Positions 39,856 to 48,297 of a stretch of 64,000 bases of DNA are shown here, piece after piece. Every line of letters begins with the position of its first letter. The stretch's first letter is position 1. The notes below the pieces were generated by a model. That model was not told the DNA's origin. It ran no database searches and saw only the letters and a program-made list of their open reading frames with translations. The stretch is from Lutimaribacter saemankumensis (lineage in GTDB: Bacteria > Pseudomonadota > Alphaproteobacteria > Rhodobacterales > Rhodobacteraceae). The position numbers and the translations under genes were made by a program. Location: the NCBI RefSeq assembly GCF_900100005.1, contig NZ_FNEB01000003.1, positions 62,001-126,000 of the forward strand, written 5' to 3'.

Positions 39856-40248
39856 ATGGACAGGGTGCTGGATCTCGACGGGTTCGAACAGGTGGCGCGC
39901 GACACCGTCGCGGCGTTTCCCGCGCCTTTCGCCGCCTTGGCGCGTGACGTGGCGCTGCGCGTGCTGGACTGGCCGCCCGATGACATACTCGACGACATGG
40001 GGTTCGACGATCCGCTGCAATTGACGGGGCTCTATGATGGCATTCCGGTTACCGAGAAATCGGTCTGGGATCAGCCCCTCGGGCCGGACGTGGTGTGGCT
40101 GTTCCGCGAACCGATCCTGGCCGAATGGCGCGACCGCGGCGACGTTGCGCTGACCCGGCTGATCGCGCATGTCACCGTGCACGAATTCGCGCATCATTTC
40201 GGCTGGTCCGACGACGATATCGCCAGTGTCGACCGATGGTGGGAATGA
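39856..40248 (+). CDS. Metallopeptidase family protein (zincin-like, DUF1025 type)
   Basis: A 130-aa cytoplasmic protein with the zincin motif HVTVHEFAHHFG and the segment TGLYDGIPVTEKSVW typical of the small 'metallopeptidase family' proteins. Function unknown. ATG at 39856 lacks a strong RBS; the frame continues to a TTG at 39733, near the divergent oxygenase gene, so the start is uncertain. Confidence 0.78.
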   Translation: MDRVLDLDGFEQVARDTVAAFPAPFAALARDVALRVLDWPPDDILDDMGFDDPLQLTGLYDGIPVTEKSVWDQPLGPDVVWLFREPILAEWRDRGDVALTRLIAHVTVHEFAHHFGWSDDDIASVDRWWE

Positions 40249-40254
40249 CCCGGT

Positions 40255-40434
40255 TCAGTTGACCGGCATCGACATCATCGACATTTCAGGCATATCCGCC
40301 TCGTCCGTCAGGCAAAGGTCGTCGGGGCTGTAAAGCGCCCAGATCGACGGGCTGGCCGGAACCTCGCGCGGTTCGATCGTCAGAAAGACGGTCAGCGCCA
40401 TCAGCAGGATCATCAAGTTACTCGAAACCGCCAT
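40255..40434 (-). CDS. Small hypothetical protein with Met-rich tail
   Basis: A 59-aa ORF: N-terminal hydrophobic segment (NLMILLMALTVFLTI), then PSIWALYSPDDLCLTDEAD and a Met-rich end (MPEMSMMSMPVN). GAGG lies about 8 nt before the ATG. Not recognised. It could be a small anchored or secreted protein. The Met cluster might bind copper, but this is speculation. Confidence 0.45.
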   Translation of the reverse strand: MAVSSNLMILLMALTVFLTIEPREVPASPSIWALYSPDDLCLTDEADMPEMSMMSMPVN

Positions 40435-40520
40435 ATCGCATCCTCGCCAACACCAACCAGTGCAGAATACCTGCGATTCATGGTGAATTTGTGCCCCGAT
40501 GATGGCACGGGCTGTCCCGG

Positions 40521-42179
40521 TCAGCCCCGGTCGCGCCAGCGGTTGGCGATGGGATAACGGCGGTCCAGCCAGAACGCCTTGCGCGACAACCTCGTGCCGG
40601 GCGCCGACTGGAAGCGTTTGTATTCGCTGATGTAAAGCAGATGCTCGACCTTCTCGACGGTCGCCCGGTCGAACCCTTCGGCCACGCAATCGGCGACACT
40701 GGCATCCTCGTCCACCAGCAGTTCCAGGATGCGGTCCAGCACGTCATAGGGCGGCAGGCTGTCCTCGTCCTTCTGGTCGGGGCGCAGTTCGGCGCTGGGC
40801 GGCTTGTCGATAATCCGTTGGGGGATCACCTCGCCTTCGGGCGCCATCATCCAGTCGCGGTGATGGGCATTGCGCCAGCGGCACAGGTCGAAAACCCGCG
40901 TTTTGTAGACATCCTTGATCGGGTTGTAGCCGCCCGCCATGTCCCCATAGATCGTGGCATAACCCACCGCGACCTCGGACTTGTTGCCGGTGGTAAGCAG
41001 CATCTCGCCGAACTTGTTCGAAAGCGCCATCAGCAGCAGACCGCGCAGGCGCGACTGGATGTTTTCCTCGGTCAGGTCGGGTGTCGTGCCCTCGAAGAGC
41101 GGCGCAAGCGTGTTGGTGATGGCTTGCCGCCCCTCGGTGATCGGCACGAAATCATACCGGCAGCCAAGGTTCTTCGCGACCGCCTTTGCATCCTCGAGCG
41201 AATGCTCGGACGTGTATTCCGACGGCAGCATCACGCAGCGCACGTTGTCCGGCCCCAAGGCGTCCGCTGCAATGGTCGCGACGATTGCGCTGTCGATGCC
41301 GCCCGACAGGCCCAGCAATACCTTCTTGAACCCCGTCTTGCGCATATAATCGCGCAGCGCCAGCACCATGGCGTGATAATCCTGCTCCATCGCGTCGGGC
41401 ACGTGTGCCAGCGGGCCCTGTTCGATCCGCCAGCCTTCGGCCCCGCGCACCAGGTCGATATGGGCGATCGCCTCTTCCATCACGGGCATCTGCAGCGCCA
41501 GCGCCCCACCGGGGTTGAGTGCGAAAGACCCGCCGTCGAACACCTGGTCGTCCTGCCCGCCCACGAGGTTCAGATAGATCGCCGGCAGGCCGGTTTCGAT
41601 CACCCGCGACACCATCACGTTCTGGCGCAGTTCCAGCTTGTCGCGGAAATACGGCGAGCCGTTGGGCACGAGCAGAATTTCGGCCCCGGTCTCGGCCAGC
41701 GTTTCCGCCACGTCCTCGTACCAGGCGTCCTCGCATACCGGGCTGCCGATCCGCAGCCCGTTGACGACATAGGGCCCGGTCACGTCACCGGATTCGAAGG
41801 TGCGTTCCTCGTCGAAGACGTTGAAGTTCGGCAGGTGATGTTTCAGCACCTGGGCACGCACCTCGCCGCCCTGCAGGACGTAATAGGCGTTGTGCAGCCG
41901 CACGCCGTCCAGCGTCGGGCCGCCGATGGCGATGGCCGGGCCGTCGGCGCACTCGCGCGCCAGTTGTTCGATCCGGTCGATCGCGGTCTGGTGGAACACC
42001 GGTTTCAGGATCAGGTCCTGCATGTTGTAGCCGGCGATGAACATCTCGGGCAGGGCGACCAGGTCGGCCCCCGCCGCGCGCGCCTCGTCCCAGGCCGCCT
42101 TTGCCTTGGCGGCGTTGCCCTCGATATCGCCAACCGTGGCGTTCAGTTGGGCCAGTGTGATGCGGAACCGGTCGGCCAT
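40521..42179 (-). CDS. nadE: Glutamine-dependent NAD+ synthetase
   Basis: A 552-aa two-domain enzyme making NAD from deamido-NAD. The N-terminal glutaminase (nitrilase fold) shows its triad: Glu in LPEMFIAGY, Lys in LKHHLPNFNVFDE and Cys in SPVCEDAWYED. The C-terminal synthetase has the ATP loop LGLSGGIDSAIVA and LLTTGNKSEVAVGYATIYGD. Start ATG at 42179 is chosen from family alignment (MADRFRITLAQLN); the frame is open beyond it. Confidence 0.94.
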   Translation of the reverse strand: MADRFRITLAQLNATVGDIEGNAAKAKAAWDEARAAGADLVALPEMFIAGYNMQDLILKPVFHQTAIDRIEQLARECADGPAIAIGGPTLDGVRLHNAYYVLQGGEVRAQVLKHHLPNFNVFDEERTFESGDVTGPYVVNGLRIGSPVCEDAWYEDVAETLAETGAEILLVPNGSPYFRDKLELRQNVMVSRVIETGLPAIYLNLVGGQDDQVFDGGSFALNPGGALALQMPVMEEAIAHIDLVRGAEGWRIEQGPLAHVPDAMEQDYHAMVLALRDYMRKTGFKKVLLGLSGGIDSAIVATIAADALGPDNVRCVMLPSEYTSEHSLEDAKAVAKNLGCRYDFVPITEGRQAITNTLAPLFEGTTPDLTEENIQSRLRGLLLMALSNKFGEMLLTTGNKSEVAVGYATIYGDMAGGYNPIKDVYKTRVFDLCRWRNAHHRDWMMAPEGEVIPQRIIDKPPSAELRPDQKDEDSLPPYDVLDRILELLVDEDASVADCVAEGFDRATVEKVEHLLYISEYKRFQSAPGTRLSRKAFWLDRRYPIANRWRDRG

Positions 42180-42352
42180 CTTTGCTCGTTCCCTTGCCAG
42201 TCTCGGCTTCCATGTAACAGATCGCGGGCGAAGGGAAAGGGCAAGCACCCGCCCGCGCGGCCCAAAAGGCGTTGATACACCCCGATGCCTCCATTAGGTT
42301 TCTGGCACGCGCACGGGACCGGCCCCGGGGGGGCAGAGCAGGGACGTATCAC

Positions 42353-43747
42353 ATGACCATCAAATCCGCCAAAACCGCATTGCTGGCACTGAGTGTCGCG
42401 CTGGCCGCACCCGCATGGGCGCAGGACGGCACCCAGACCAAGGAATACGACGACGGCGGTGTCTACGAGGGTGAGTTCAAGAACGGCCTGCAGCACGGCC
42501 AGGGCACCTATCGGCTGCCCAACGGCTATGAATATACCGGCCAGTGGGTAGAGGGCGAGATTCGCGGCCAGGGCGTCGCGCGTTTTCCGAACGGTTCTGT
42601 CTATGAGGGCGAGTTCGAAAAGGGCAAACCCCACGGCATCGGCAAGATCGTCTTTACCGATGGCGGCACCTACGAAGGCGACTGGGTCGAAGGCAAGATC
42701 ACCGGCCGCGGCGTCGCCGTCTATGCCAATGGCGTGCGCTATGAGGGCGAGTTCCGCAACGCGATGCACCACGGCCGCGGCACGATGGAATCGCCCGGCG
42801 GCTATGTCTACGAAGGCGACTGGGTGAACGGCGTCAAGGAAGGGCTCGGCACGATCACCTATCCCGACGGGTCCGTTTACGAAGGTGAAATGGCGCGGGG
42901 CGCACGCGAAGGCCGCGGCACGCTGACCCTGCCGGACGGGCTGGTCTACGAAGGCGAATGGCGCGCCGGGCAGATGACGGGGCAGGGCAAGCTGACCCAG
43001 CCCAACGGCGACGTCTACGAAGGCGCCTTCGTGTCGGGCCGCCGCGAAGGGCTGGGCAAGCTCACCTATGCCAATGGCGATGTCTACGAAGGCGAATTCC
43101 AGGACGACCGCCGCCATGGCCAGGGCAGTTTCACCGGTTCGGACGGCTATCGCTATGAAGGATCGTGGGTCGCTGGCCAGATCGAGGGCCAGGGCCGCGT
43201 GGTCTATCCCGACGGCTCGGTCTACGAAGGCCAGTTCCGCAACGACCTTGCCGATGGCGAGGGCAAGATCACCTATCCCGACGGTTCGACCTATGAAGGC
43301 CAATGGCGCGCGGGCGTGATCGAAGGGCAGGGCAAGGCCACCTATGCCAACGGCCTTGTCTATGAAGGCGCCTACAAGGATGCCAAGAATCACGGCTTTG
43401 GCGTGATGACGTATTCCGATGGCTACCGCTACGAGGGCGAGTGGCTGAACGGCCAGCGCCACGGGCAGGGCAAGGCCACCTATCCCGACGGCACCATCTA
43501 TGAGGGCCAGTTCGCGAACGGCCAGCGCGAGGGCATCGGCGCGATCGTGATGCCCGACGGGTTCAAATACGAAGGCCAGTGGCAGGCGGGCGAGATTTCG
43601 GGGCGCGGTGTGGCAACCTATGCCAATGGCGACGTCTACGAAGGCATGTTCCGCGCCGGCAAGCGCCAGGGCGAAGGCACCATGCGCTATGCCACCGGCG
43701 AAGAGGCCAGCGGAACCTGGGAAAACGGCGCGCTGACACAGGAATAA
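42353..43747 (+). CDS. Exported protein with 18 tandem MORN repeats
   Basis: A 464-aa protein: signal peptide (ALLALSVALAAPAWA) then a 10-residue linker, then 18 MORN repeats of exactly 23 residues each (residues 35-448) and a partial 19th. The repeat is roughly GxVYEGEFxxGxxHGxGxxxYPD. No other domain is present. MORN arrays form beta-hairpin solenoids that bind lipids or proteins; an envelope scaffold role is inferred. The alternating F/W pattern is described in findings. ATG at 42353. Confidence 0.88.
   Translation: MTIKSAKTALLALSVALAAPAWAQDGTQTKEYDDGGVYEGEFKNGLQHGQGTYRLPNGYEYTGQWVEGEIRGQGVARFPNGSVYEGEFEKGKPHGIGKIVFTDGGTYEGDWVEGKITGRGVAVYANGVRYEGEFRNAMHHGRGTMESPGGYVYEGDWVNGVKEGLGTITYPDGSVYEGEMARGAREGRGTLTLPDGLVYEGEWRAGQMTGQGKLTQPNGDVYEGAFVSGRREGLGKLTYANGDVYEGEFQDDRRHGQGSFTGSDGYRYEGSWVAGQIEGQGRVVYPDGSVYEGQFRNDLADGEGKITYPDGSTYEGQWRAGVIEGQGKATYANGLVYEGAYKDAKNHGFGVMTYSDGYRYEGEWLNGQRHGQGKATYPDGTIYEGQFANGQREGIGAIVMPDGFKYEGQWQAGEISGRGVATYANGDVYEGMFRAGKRQGEGTMRYATGEEASGTWENGALTQE
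42455..43696 (+). repeat. 69-bp tandem repeat array (18 units) in the MORN gene
   Basis: Eighteen consecutive 69-bp units encode the MORN repeats without a single insertion or deletion. Units differ at many bases, so this is an old protein-coding array, not a recent DNA expansion. Confidence 0.85.
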
Positions 43748-43797
43748 GCGGCCTCGGCCCGTTTCAATCGAGCGCGCTGCCGCGCGCGCAGGTCATC

Positions 43798-43850
43798 TCG
43801 GCCTTCGGCCTCGGGGTGCCTCCGGCGGGAGTATTTGAAGCAAGATGAAG
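43798..43850 (-). repeat. Intergenic repeat element, copy E
   Basis: A GGCC-TTC-GGCC hairpin precedes GCCTCCGGCGG and the divergent core GGAGTATTTGAAGCAAGATG (43828-43847) plus AAG. It faces copy F, 140 bp away, in opposite orientation. Confidence 0.65.
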
Positions 43851-43989
43851 CTTCATGGTCCACCCCGCCCCGGCGCTGGCGTATTCGCATCCGGCCGGGC
43901 GCGGGGCTTCACCTTGCGCGCCCATCGGCTCTCCAGCCTGTAGCGCCCATGCACCTTGGCGCGGCCCCGTTTAATCTAGGGTTAAGCCG

Positions 43990-44045
43990 GCAGCTTCATC
44001 TTGCCGGAAATACTCTGCGGGGGTGTGGGGGTGCAAAACCCCCAC
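43990..44045 (+). repeat. Intergenic repeat element, copy F (inverted twin of copy B)
   Basis: 56 bp, the exact reverse complement of 11824-11879, including the GTGGGGG hairpin arm. Located between the MORN gene and rplY. Confidence 0.85.
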
Positions 44046-44164
44046 GGGGCGCGCCGCCGGCCACGTCATCGTCCGGTCGTGGTGTGGACAGGCTGTAAAG
44101 CTGCAAAAAGCGGCCTTTTACCTCTTTCCAAGCGGCTCGTTCCGGTCTATACGCGCGGCTTCAC

Positions 44165-44193
44165 GCGGGGTGACAGCCTTGGAGGCACCCCGC
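44165..44193 (+). promoter_or_regulatory. Leader hairpin upstream of rplY
   Basis: A perfect 8-bp stem GCGGGGTG / CACCCCGC encloses a 13-nt loop containing GGAGG, 21 bp before the rplY ATG. If transcribed it would present a decoy Shine-Dalgarno in the loop. An autoregulatory role is speculative. Confidence 0.4.
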
Positions 44194-44214
44194 CCTAGCT
44201 TATGGAGAATTCAA

Positions 44215-44865
44215 ATGGCTGGAGAAATTCCTGATCTTCACGCCGAAGTCCGGACGGGGACAGGCAAGGGCGCCGCTCGTCAGGCACGGCGCAACGGCAT
44301 GGTGCCGGGAATCGTTTTCGGTGGTGACGTCGATCCGCTTCCCATCAATATTCCCTTCAACGCGCTGCTCAAGCGCCTGAAGTCCGGTCGCTTCAAGTCG
44401 ACCCTCTTCAATCTGAAGGTTGAAGGCCACGACGACGTGCGCGTGATCTGCCGCGATGTGCAGCGCGACGTGGTCAAGGACCTGCCGACGCATCTGGACC
44501 TGATGCGCCTGCGCCGGACGACCAAGATCAACCTCTTCATCCCGGTCGATTTCCTGAACGAGGAAATCGCGCCCGGCATCAAGAAGGGTGGCGTTCTGAC
44601 CGTCGTCCGCCCCGAGGTGGAACTGGTGGTGACCGCCGGCGACATCCCCGAGAAGATCGAAGTGGACCTGTCCGGCCTGAACATCGGTGACACCGTCACG
44701 ATTTCGTCGGTGACCCTGCCGGAAGGCGCAAAGCCCACGATCGACCGCGACTTCGTGATCGCCAATATCTCGGCACCGTCGGGCCTGCGCTCGGCCGAGG
44801 ATGAGGCCGCCGCCGAAGAAAGCGAAGAGGTCGAAGCCGCAACCGAAGAGGGCGGCGAGGAGTAA
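44215..44865 (+). CDS. rplY: Ribosomal protein bL25 (CTC form)
   Basis: A 216-aa L25/CTC protein binding 5S rRNA: N-terminal L25 domain ([32 protein letters not shown]), the TL5-like beta domain ([22 protein letters not shown]) and an acidic tail of Glu/Ala/Ser ([21 protein letters not shown] type). GGAG precedes the ATG at 44215. Followed by a strong terminator; pth is the next plus-strand gene, the usual rplY-pth order with one minus-strand gene inserted. Confidence 0.94.
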   Translation: MAGEIPDLHAEVRTGTGKGAARQARRNGMVPGIVFGGDVDPLPINIPFNALLKRLKSGRFKSTLFNLKVEGHDDVRVICRDVQRDVVKDLPTHLDLMRLRRTTKINLFIPVDFLNEEIAPGIKKGGVLTVVRPEVELVVTAGDIPEKIEVDLSGLNIGDTVTISSVTLPEGAKPTIDRDFVIANISAPSGLRSAEDEAAAEESEEVEAATEEGGEE

Positions 44866-44892
44866 TCCACGCTCCCACGAGGGACAGTATCG

Positions 44893-44922
44893 AACGGCGC
44901 GGGGTCATCTCGCGCCGTTTTT
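44893..44922 (+). terminator. Terminator after rplY
   Basis: Stem AACGGCGCG / CGCGCCGTT, 9-nt loop, then TTTTT: rho-independent terminator between rplY and the convergent haem-oxygenase-like gene. Confidence 0.82.
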
Positions 44923-44928
44923 CGTTTT

Positions 44929-45252
44929 CTACGTGGTCTGGTGCAACACCGTTTCGAAGCCTTCGAAATCGGGCGGGCCGTCGATCACGCCATCCATCCG
45001 GCTGCGTCCCGCGTTCTTGTGGCTGCCGCGAAACTGGGTCGAGGTCAGCCAGCCGCGAAAATCCTCTTCCGTGGCCCATGTCGCATGCGAAACGTAAAGC
45101 CGCACACCGTCCCGTTCGGGCCCTTTGAGCATGCGGAATTCGACGAAACCGGGCATTTCGCCAAGCCGGCTTTCGCGCTCGCGCCAGATCGTTTCGAAGG
45201 TTTCCTCCTGCCCGGGTAGGACGCGGAAACGGTTCATCGCGATATAGGCCAT
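44929..45252 (-). CDS. IsdG/HmuQ-type haem-degrading monooxygenase (ABM fold)
   Basis: A 107-aa protein of the antibiotic-biosynthesis-monooxygenase (ferredoxin-like) fold. Asn7, Trp68 and His78 occupy the positions and spacing of the IsdG catalytic triad (Asn7, Trp, His ten residues on). This favours a haem-degrading enzyme, supplying iron in the cytoplasm, over a generic ABM protein. The start at 45252 gives the Asn7 alignment. No haem uptake genes are adjacent. Inserted between rplY and pth. Confidence 0.72.
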   Translation of the reverse strand: MAYIAMNRFRVLPGQEETFETIWRERESRLGEMPGFVEFRMLKGPERDGVRLYVSHATWATEEDFRGWLTSTQFRGSHKNAGRSRMDGVIDGPPDFEGFETVLHQTT

Positions 45253-45281
45253 GCTTGCCCTCCTTTTCCCGGGGCAGTTCA

Positions 45282-45310
45282 TTGAAAAGGCGGGGCAGGG
45301 TCAATATCCT
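45282..45310 (+). promoter_or_regulatory. Candidate pth promoter
   Basis: TTGAAA (45282-45287), 17 bp, TATCCT (45305-45310): good sigma-70-like spacing 30 bp upstream of the pth ATG. Confidence 0.5.
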
Positions 45311-45339
45311 GCACCGCAGAAAAAACAGGAGCGTCGGCA

Positions 45340-46017
45340 ATGCAGCTTTGGGTGGGATTGGGAAATCCCGGTGCGAAATACGCGGCAAACCGCCACAATA
45401 TCGGGTTCATGGCGCTTGACCGCATCGCCGACGACCACGGTTTCGCGCCCTGGCGCGCCAAGTTCCAGGGGCAACTGACCGAGGGCCGGCTTGGCAGTGA
45501 CAAGGTGCTGTTGCTCAAGCCCGAAACCTTCATGAACCTGTCGGGTCAGTCCGTCGGCGAGGCGATGCGGTTTTACAAGCTGACCCCGGCAGACGTGACC
45601 GTGTTCCATGATGAGCTGGACCTGGCCCCCGGCAAGGTGCGGCTGAAACAGGGCGGCGGCCATGCCGGCCACAACGGCCTGCGCTCGATCCACCAGCATA
45701 TCGGCGAGGCCTATGCCCGCGTGCGTCTTGGCATCGGCCATCCCGGCCACAAGGATCGCGTGGCGGCCTACGTGCTGTCGGATTTCGCCAAGGCCGATCA
45801 GGACTGGCTGGATGATCTGCTGCGCGGGATCGCGCGGGGCGCGCCCGATCTTGCGGCAGGGGACGGGCCGAAATTCCTCAATGCCATCGCACAGGCCCGG
45901 CCCGCGCCGCAAAGGCCGAAACCGTCAAAGGCGGATACCAAAGCGGAGCCCGCGCCTGAACCCGCGCCCGAAGACAGCCGCAGCCCGATGCAGAAACTGC
46001 TGGACCGCTTCAAGTGA
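45340..46017 (+). CDS. pth: Peptidyl-tRNA hydrolase
   Basis: A 225-aa enzyme recycling peptidyl-tRNA. Motifs: VGLGNPGAKYAANRHNIGF with the catalytic His, LLLKPETFMNLSGQSV, VFHDELDLAPGKVRLKQGGGHAGHNGLRS. The C-terminal ~35 residues are a Pro/Lys/Glu-rich tail. CAGGAG precedes the ATG. The stop overlaps the GTG start of the next gene. Confidence 0.94.
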   Translation: MQLWVGLGNPGAKYAANRHNIGFMALDRIADDHGFAPWRAKFQGQLTEGRLGSDKVLLLKPETFMNLSGQSVGEAMRFYKLTPADVTVFHDELDLAPGKVRLKQGGGHAGHNGLRSIHQHIGEAYARVRLGIGHPGHKDRVAAYVLSDFAKADQDWLDDLLRGIARGAPDLAAGDGPKFLNAIAQARPAPQRPKPSKADTKAEPAPEPAPEDSRSPMQKLLDRFK

Positions 46018-47048
46018 GGTTGAACGCGGCCTTTCGTGATCAGGCCGGGCATTGCGCCGCGCTCGGATCGCCCTTCATGGCGCGGCTGATGGGGCTTATG
46101 GCTGGGCACTGGCCGCTTGACCGGGCGCTGGCCGCCCGGATGGAGGCATGGCCGGGCGACGTCGGGCCAAAGGGTGTGTCTTTGCCGCTGCGGCTGGCGG
46201 GTGGTCTGCACGCGCTGAAATTGCTGGGCGTGGCCCCGGACCTGGCCGCAGCCTATCCGCCGAACGAGGTGCCCGATGCGCAATTGCTGGCCGCCCTGCG
46301 TGGCGCGATGCTGCAGCATGCCGATTTCCTGGACCGCTGGATCGACAGCGCGCCGCAAACGAACGAGTTGGGCCGCTCGGCCGTTCTGATCGCCGCTGCC
46401 CGCTGGCTTGCCGCCCGCCATGATCTGCCGCTCATACTGAGCGAACTGGGCGCCAGCGCGGGGCTGAACCTGCATTTCGACCGCTACGCGCTGCGCGTCG
46501 GCGGGCGCGATTACGGCCCCGCCAATCCCGTGCTCGCATTGGAACCCGACTGGCGCGGCCCCGATCCCGCGGCCGCCGGCATAAAGGTCACAGACCGCGC
46601 GGGGGCCGATCTGAACCCGCTCGATCCCACCGATGACGAGGACGCGCTGCGCCTGCTGGCCTATCTCTGGCCCGATCAGCCCGAGCGGCTGGCCCGCACC
46701 CGCGCGGCGCTGGCGCTGCCGCCCGCGCCGGTGGCGCAGGGCGATGCCATCGACTGGCTGCGGATGCGCCTTGCCGCACCGAAGCCCGGCCATCTGCACC
46801 TGATCTTTCATACGATCGCCTGGCAGTATTTCCCCGCCGAAACCCAGGCCCGCGGTCAGGCCATGATCGAAGCGGCAGGCATGGCGGCGACCCACGATGC
46901 GCCGCTTGCCTGGCTGGGGATGGAGGCTGACGGCCACACACCCGGCGCCGCTGTCACGCTGCGGCTCTGGCCCGGCGATCTTCATCTTTCGCTGGGCCGG
47001 GCCTGTTTCCACGGGCGGTGGGTGCAGTGGATGCCCGAACCCGTTTGA
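46014..47048 (+). CDS. DUF2332 family protein
   Basis: A 344-aa protein of the DUF2332 family, with the ELGASAGLNLHFDRYAL segment characteristic of it. Function unknown. The GTG start overlaps the pth stop (GTGA), so translation is coupled. The ELGASAGLNL stretch loosely resembles a SAM-binding motif I, but no proof of methyltransferase activity is visible. Confidence 0.8.
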   Translation: MRLNAAFRDQAGHCAALGSPFMARLMGLMAGHWPLDRALAARMEAWPGDVGPKGVSLPLRLAGGLHALKLLGVAPDLAAAYPPNEVPDAQLLAALRGAMLQHADFLDRWIDSAPQTNELGRSAVLIAAARWLAARHDLPLILSELGASAGLNLHFDRYALRVGGRDYGPANPVLALEPDWRGPDPAAAGIKVTDRAGADLNPLDPTDDEDALRLLAYLWPDQPERLARTRAALALPPAPVAQGDAIDWLRMRLAAPKPGHLHLIFHTIAWQYFPAETQARGQAMIEAAGMAATHDAPLAWLGMEADGHTPGAAVTLRLWPGDLHLSLGRACFHGRWVQWMPEPV

Positions 47049-47121
47049 CCTACCGTTCCCCTTGTTTTTGACCGTGCGCCATGCTGCACTTGACCGCGTG
47101 AGAGTGGAAGAGGTGAGGGGC

Positions 47122-48294
47122 ATGCGGAATATCCTGCGCATACTCGCGCGCATCGCGCTGCTGCTGGTTCTGGCGGCAGTCGTTGTGGGCATCTGGAAAC
47201 GTGAAGAGCTGTCGCGGCTCATGGCGGTCAATTCGCTATTTTCCGAAGACCGCATCGTGCGCAATTTCTCGTCCATGGATCAGTTGTTCTTTGCCCGCAC
47301 GATGTCGCGCGGTGATGGGCCGGTGGCTCCACTGCCCGAAGGCCCGGCGATGGCGCTGCCCGAAGGCACCGATGGCTGGATCGCCGACCGTGCGGTCACG
47401 TCGCTTGTCGTGCTGCATGATGGCGCGCTCCGGTACGAAGACTACTACCTTGGCACCGGCCCCGAGGACCGGCGCATTTCCTGGTCGGTCGCCAAAAGCT
47501 TTTTGTCGGTGCTGACCGGCATCGTCATTGACGATGGGGCAATCGACAGCCTCGATGATCCCGTCACGAATTACGCCCCGGAACTGCGCGGCAGCGCCTA
47601 TGACGGGGCCAGCCTGCGTGACGTGCTGCAAATGGCAAGCGGCGTTGAATTCGACGAGGATTACCTGAAATTTTCGTCCGACATCAACCGGATGGGCCGT
47701 GTTCTTGCCCTAGGCGGATCGATGGACGGGTTTGCCGCCAGCCAGCAAAAGCGCGCAGGCCCCGCCGGCAAGACCTGGCGCTATGTGTCGATCGACACGC
47801 ATGTTCTGGGCATGGTCCTGCGCGGCGCGACGGGCCGCAGCGTTTCCGACCTGATGCAGGAAAAACTGATCGCGCCGCTCGGGCTCGAGGCCGATCCATA
47901 CTACGTCACGGACGGGTTCGGCACGGCCTTCGTGCTGGGCGGGCTGAACCTTCGCAGCCGCGATTACGCGCGGTTCGGGCAGATGGTGTTGCAGGACGGG
48001 CAATGGCAGGGCCGGCAGATCGTGTCCGCCGACTGGCTGGCCGAAAGCACCGTACCTTCTGCGCCAACGGCCGATGACGCCGAGAAATACGGCTACCAGT
48101 GGTGGATGCCCAGGGATGCCGCCGAGGGCGAGGTCTATGGCCGCGGCGTCTATGGGCAATATCTCTATATCGACCGCGCGCGGAACGTGGTGATCGTCGT
48201 CACATCCGCTGACCGCCAGTTTCGCGAAGATGGTATAAACGACGGAAATATCGCGGCTCTGCGCCGGATCGCCCGCGCCGCCGCAGGAGGGTAG
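47122..48294 (+). CDS. Beta-lactamase-family serine hydrolase, membrane-anchored
   Basis: A 390-aa protein: N-terminal TM anchor (LARIALLLVLAAVVVGIW), then a penicillin-binding/beta-lactamase (class C-like) domain. The SxxK motif is SVAK (Ser122-Lys125); the second motif is Tyr-Val-Ser in WRYVSIDTHVLG in place of YxN; GVYGQYLYID stands where HxG/KTG would be. Probably a periplasmic esterase or peptidase rather than a true beta-lactamase. RBS-like AGAGGTGAG precedes the ATG. Confidence 0.83.
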   Translation: MRNILRILARIALLLVLAAVVVGIWKREELSRLMAVNSLFSEDRIVRNFSSMDQLFFARTMSRGDGPVAPLPEGPAMALPEGTDGWIADRAVTSLVVLHDGALRYEDYYLGTGPEDRRISWSVAKSFLSVLTGIVIDDGAIDSLDDPVTNYAPELRGSAYDGASLRDVLQMASGVEFDEDYLKFSSDINRMGRVLALGGSMDGFAASQQKRAGPAGKTWRYVSIDTHVLGMVLRGATGRSVSDLMQEKLIAPLGLEADPYYVTDGFGTAFVLGGLNLRSRDYARFGQMVLQDGQWQGRQIVSADWLAESTVPSAPTADDAEKYGYQWWMPRDAAEGEVYGRGVYGQYLYIDRARNVVIVVTSADRQFREDGINDGNIAALRRIARAAAGG

Positions 48295-48297
48295 GGG

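Larger units (their letters stand above)
43748..44214. other. 467-bp non-coding gap with two repeat copies and the rplY leader
   Basis: No convincing gene is seen. The gap holds repeat copy E (43798-43850), copy F (43990-44045), a stretch between them without recognisable features, then the rplY promoter region. A weak candidate promoter is TTTCCA (44125-44130), 17 bp, TATACG (44148-44153). The dyad ATGAAGCTTCAT occurs at 43846-43857. Confidence 0.6.

Noticed and set aside
42143-43462. Antisense repetitive frame opposite the MORN gene
   Set aside because: Its repetitiveness only mirrors the 69-bp MORN units.
42455-43696. Regular 69-bp tandem repeat considered as a CRISPR-like or satellite array
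   Set aside because: Units are contiguous, in frame and encode MORN motifs; no spacers.
47122-48294. Serine hydrolase as an antibiotic-resistance beta-lactamase
   Set aside because: The YxN and KTG motifs are altered (YVS, GVYG) and the protein is membrane-anchored; a chromosomal esterase or peptidase-like role fits better.
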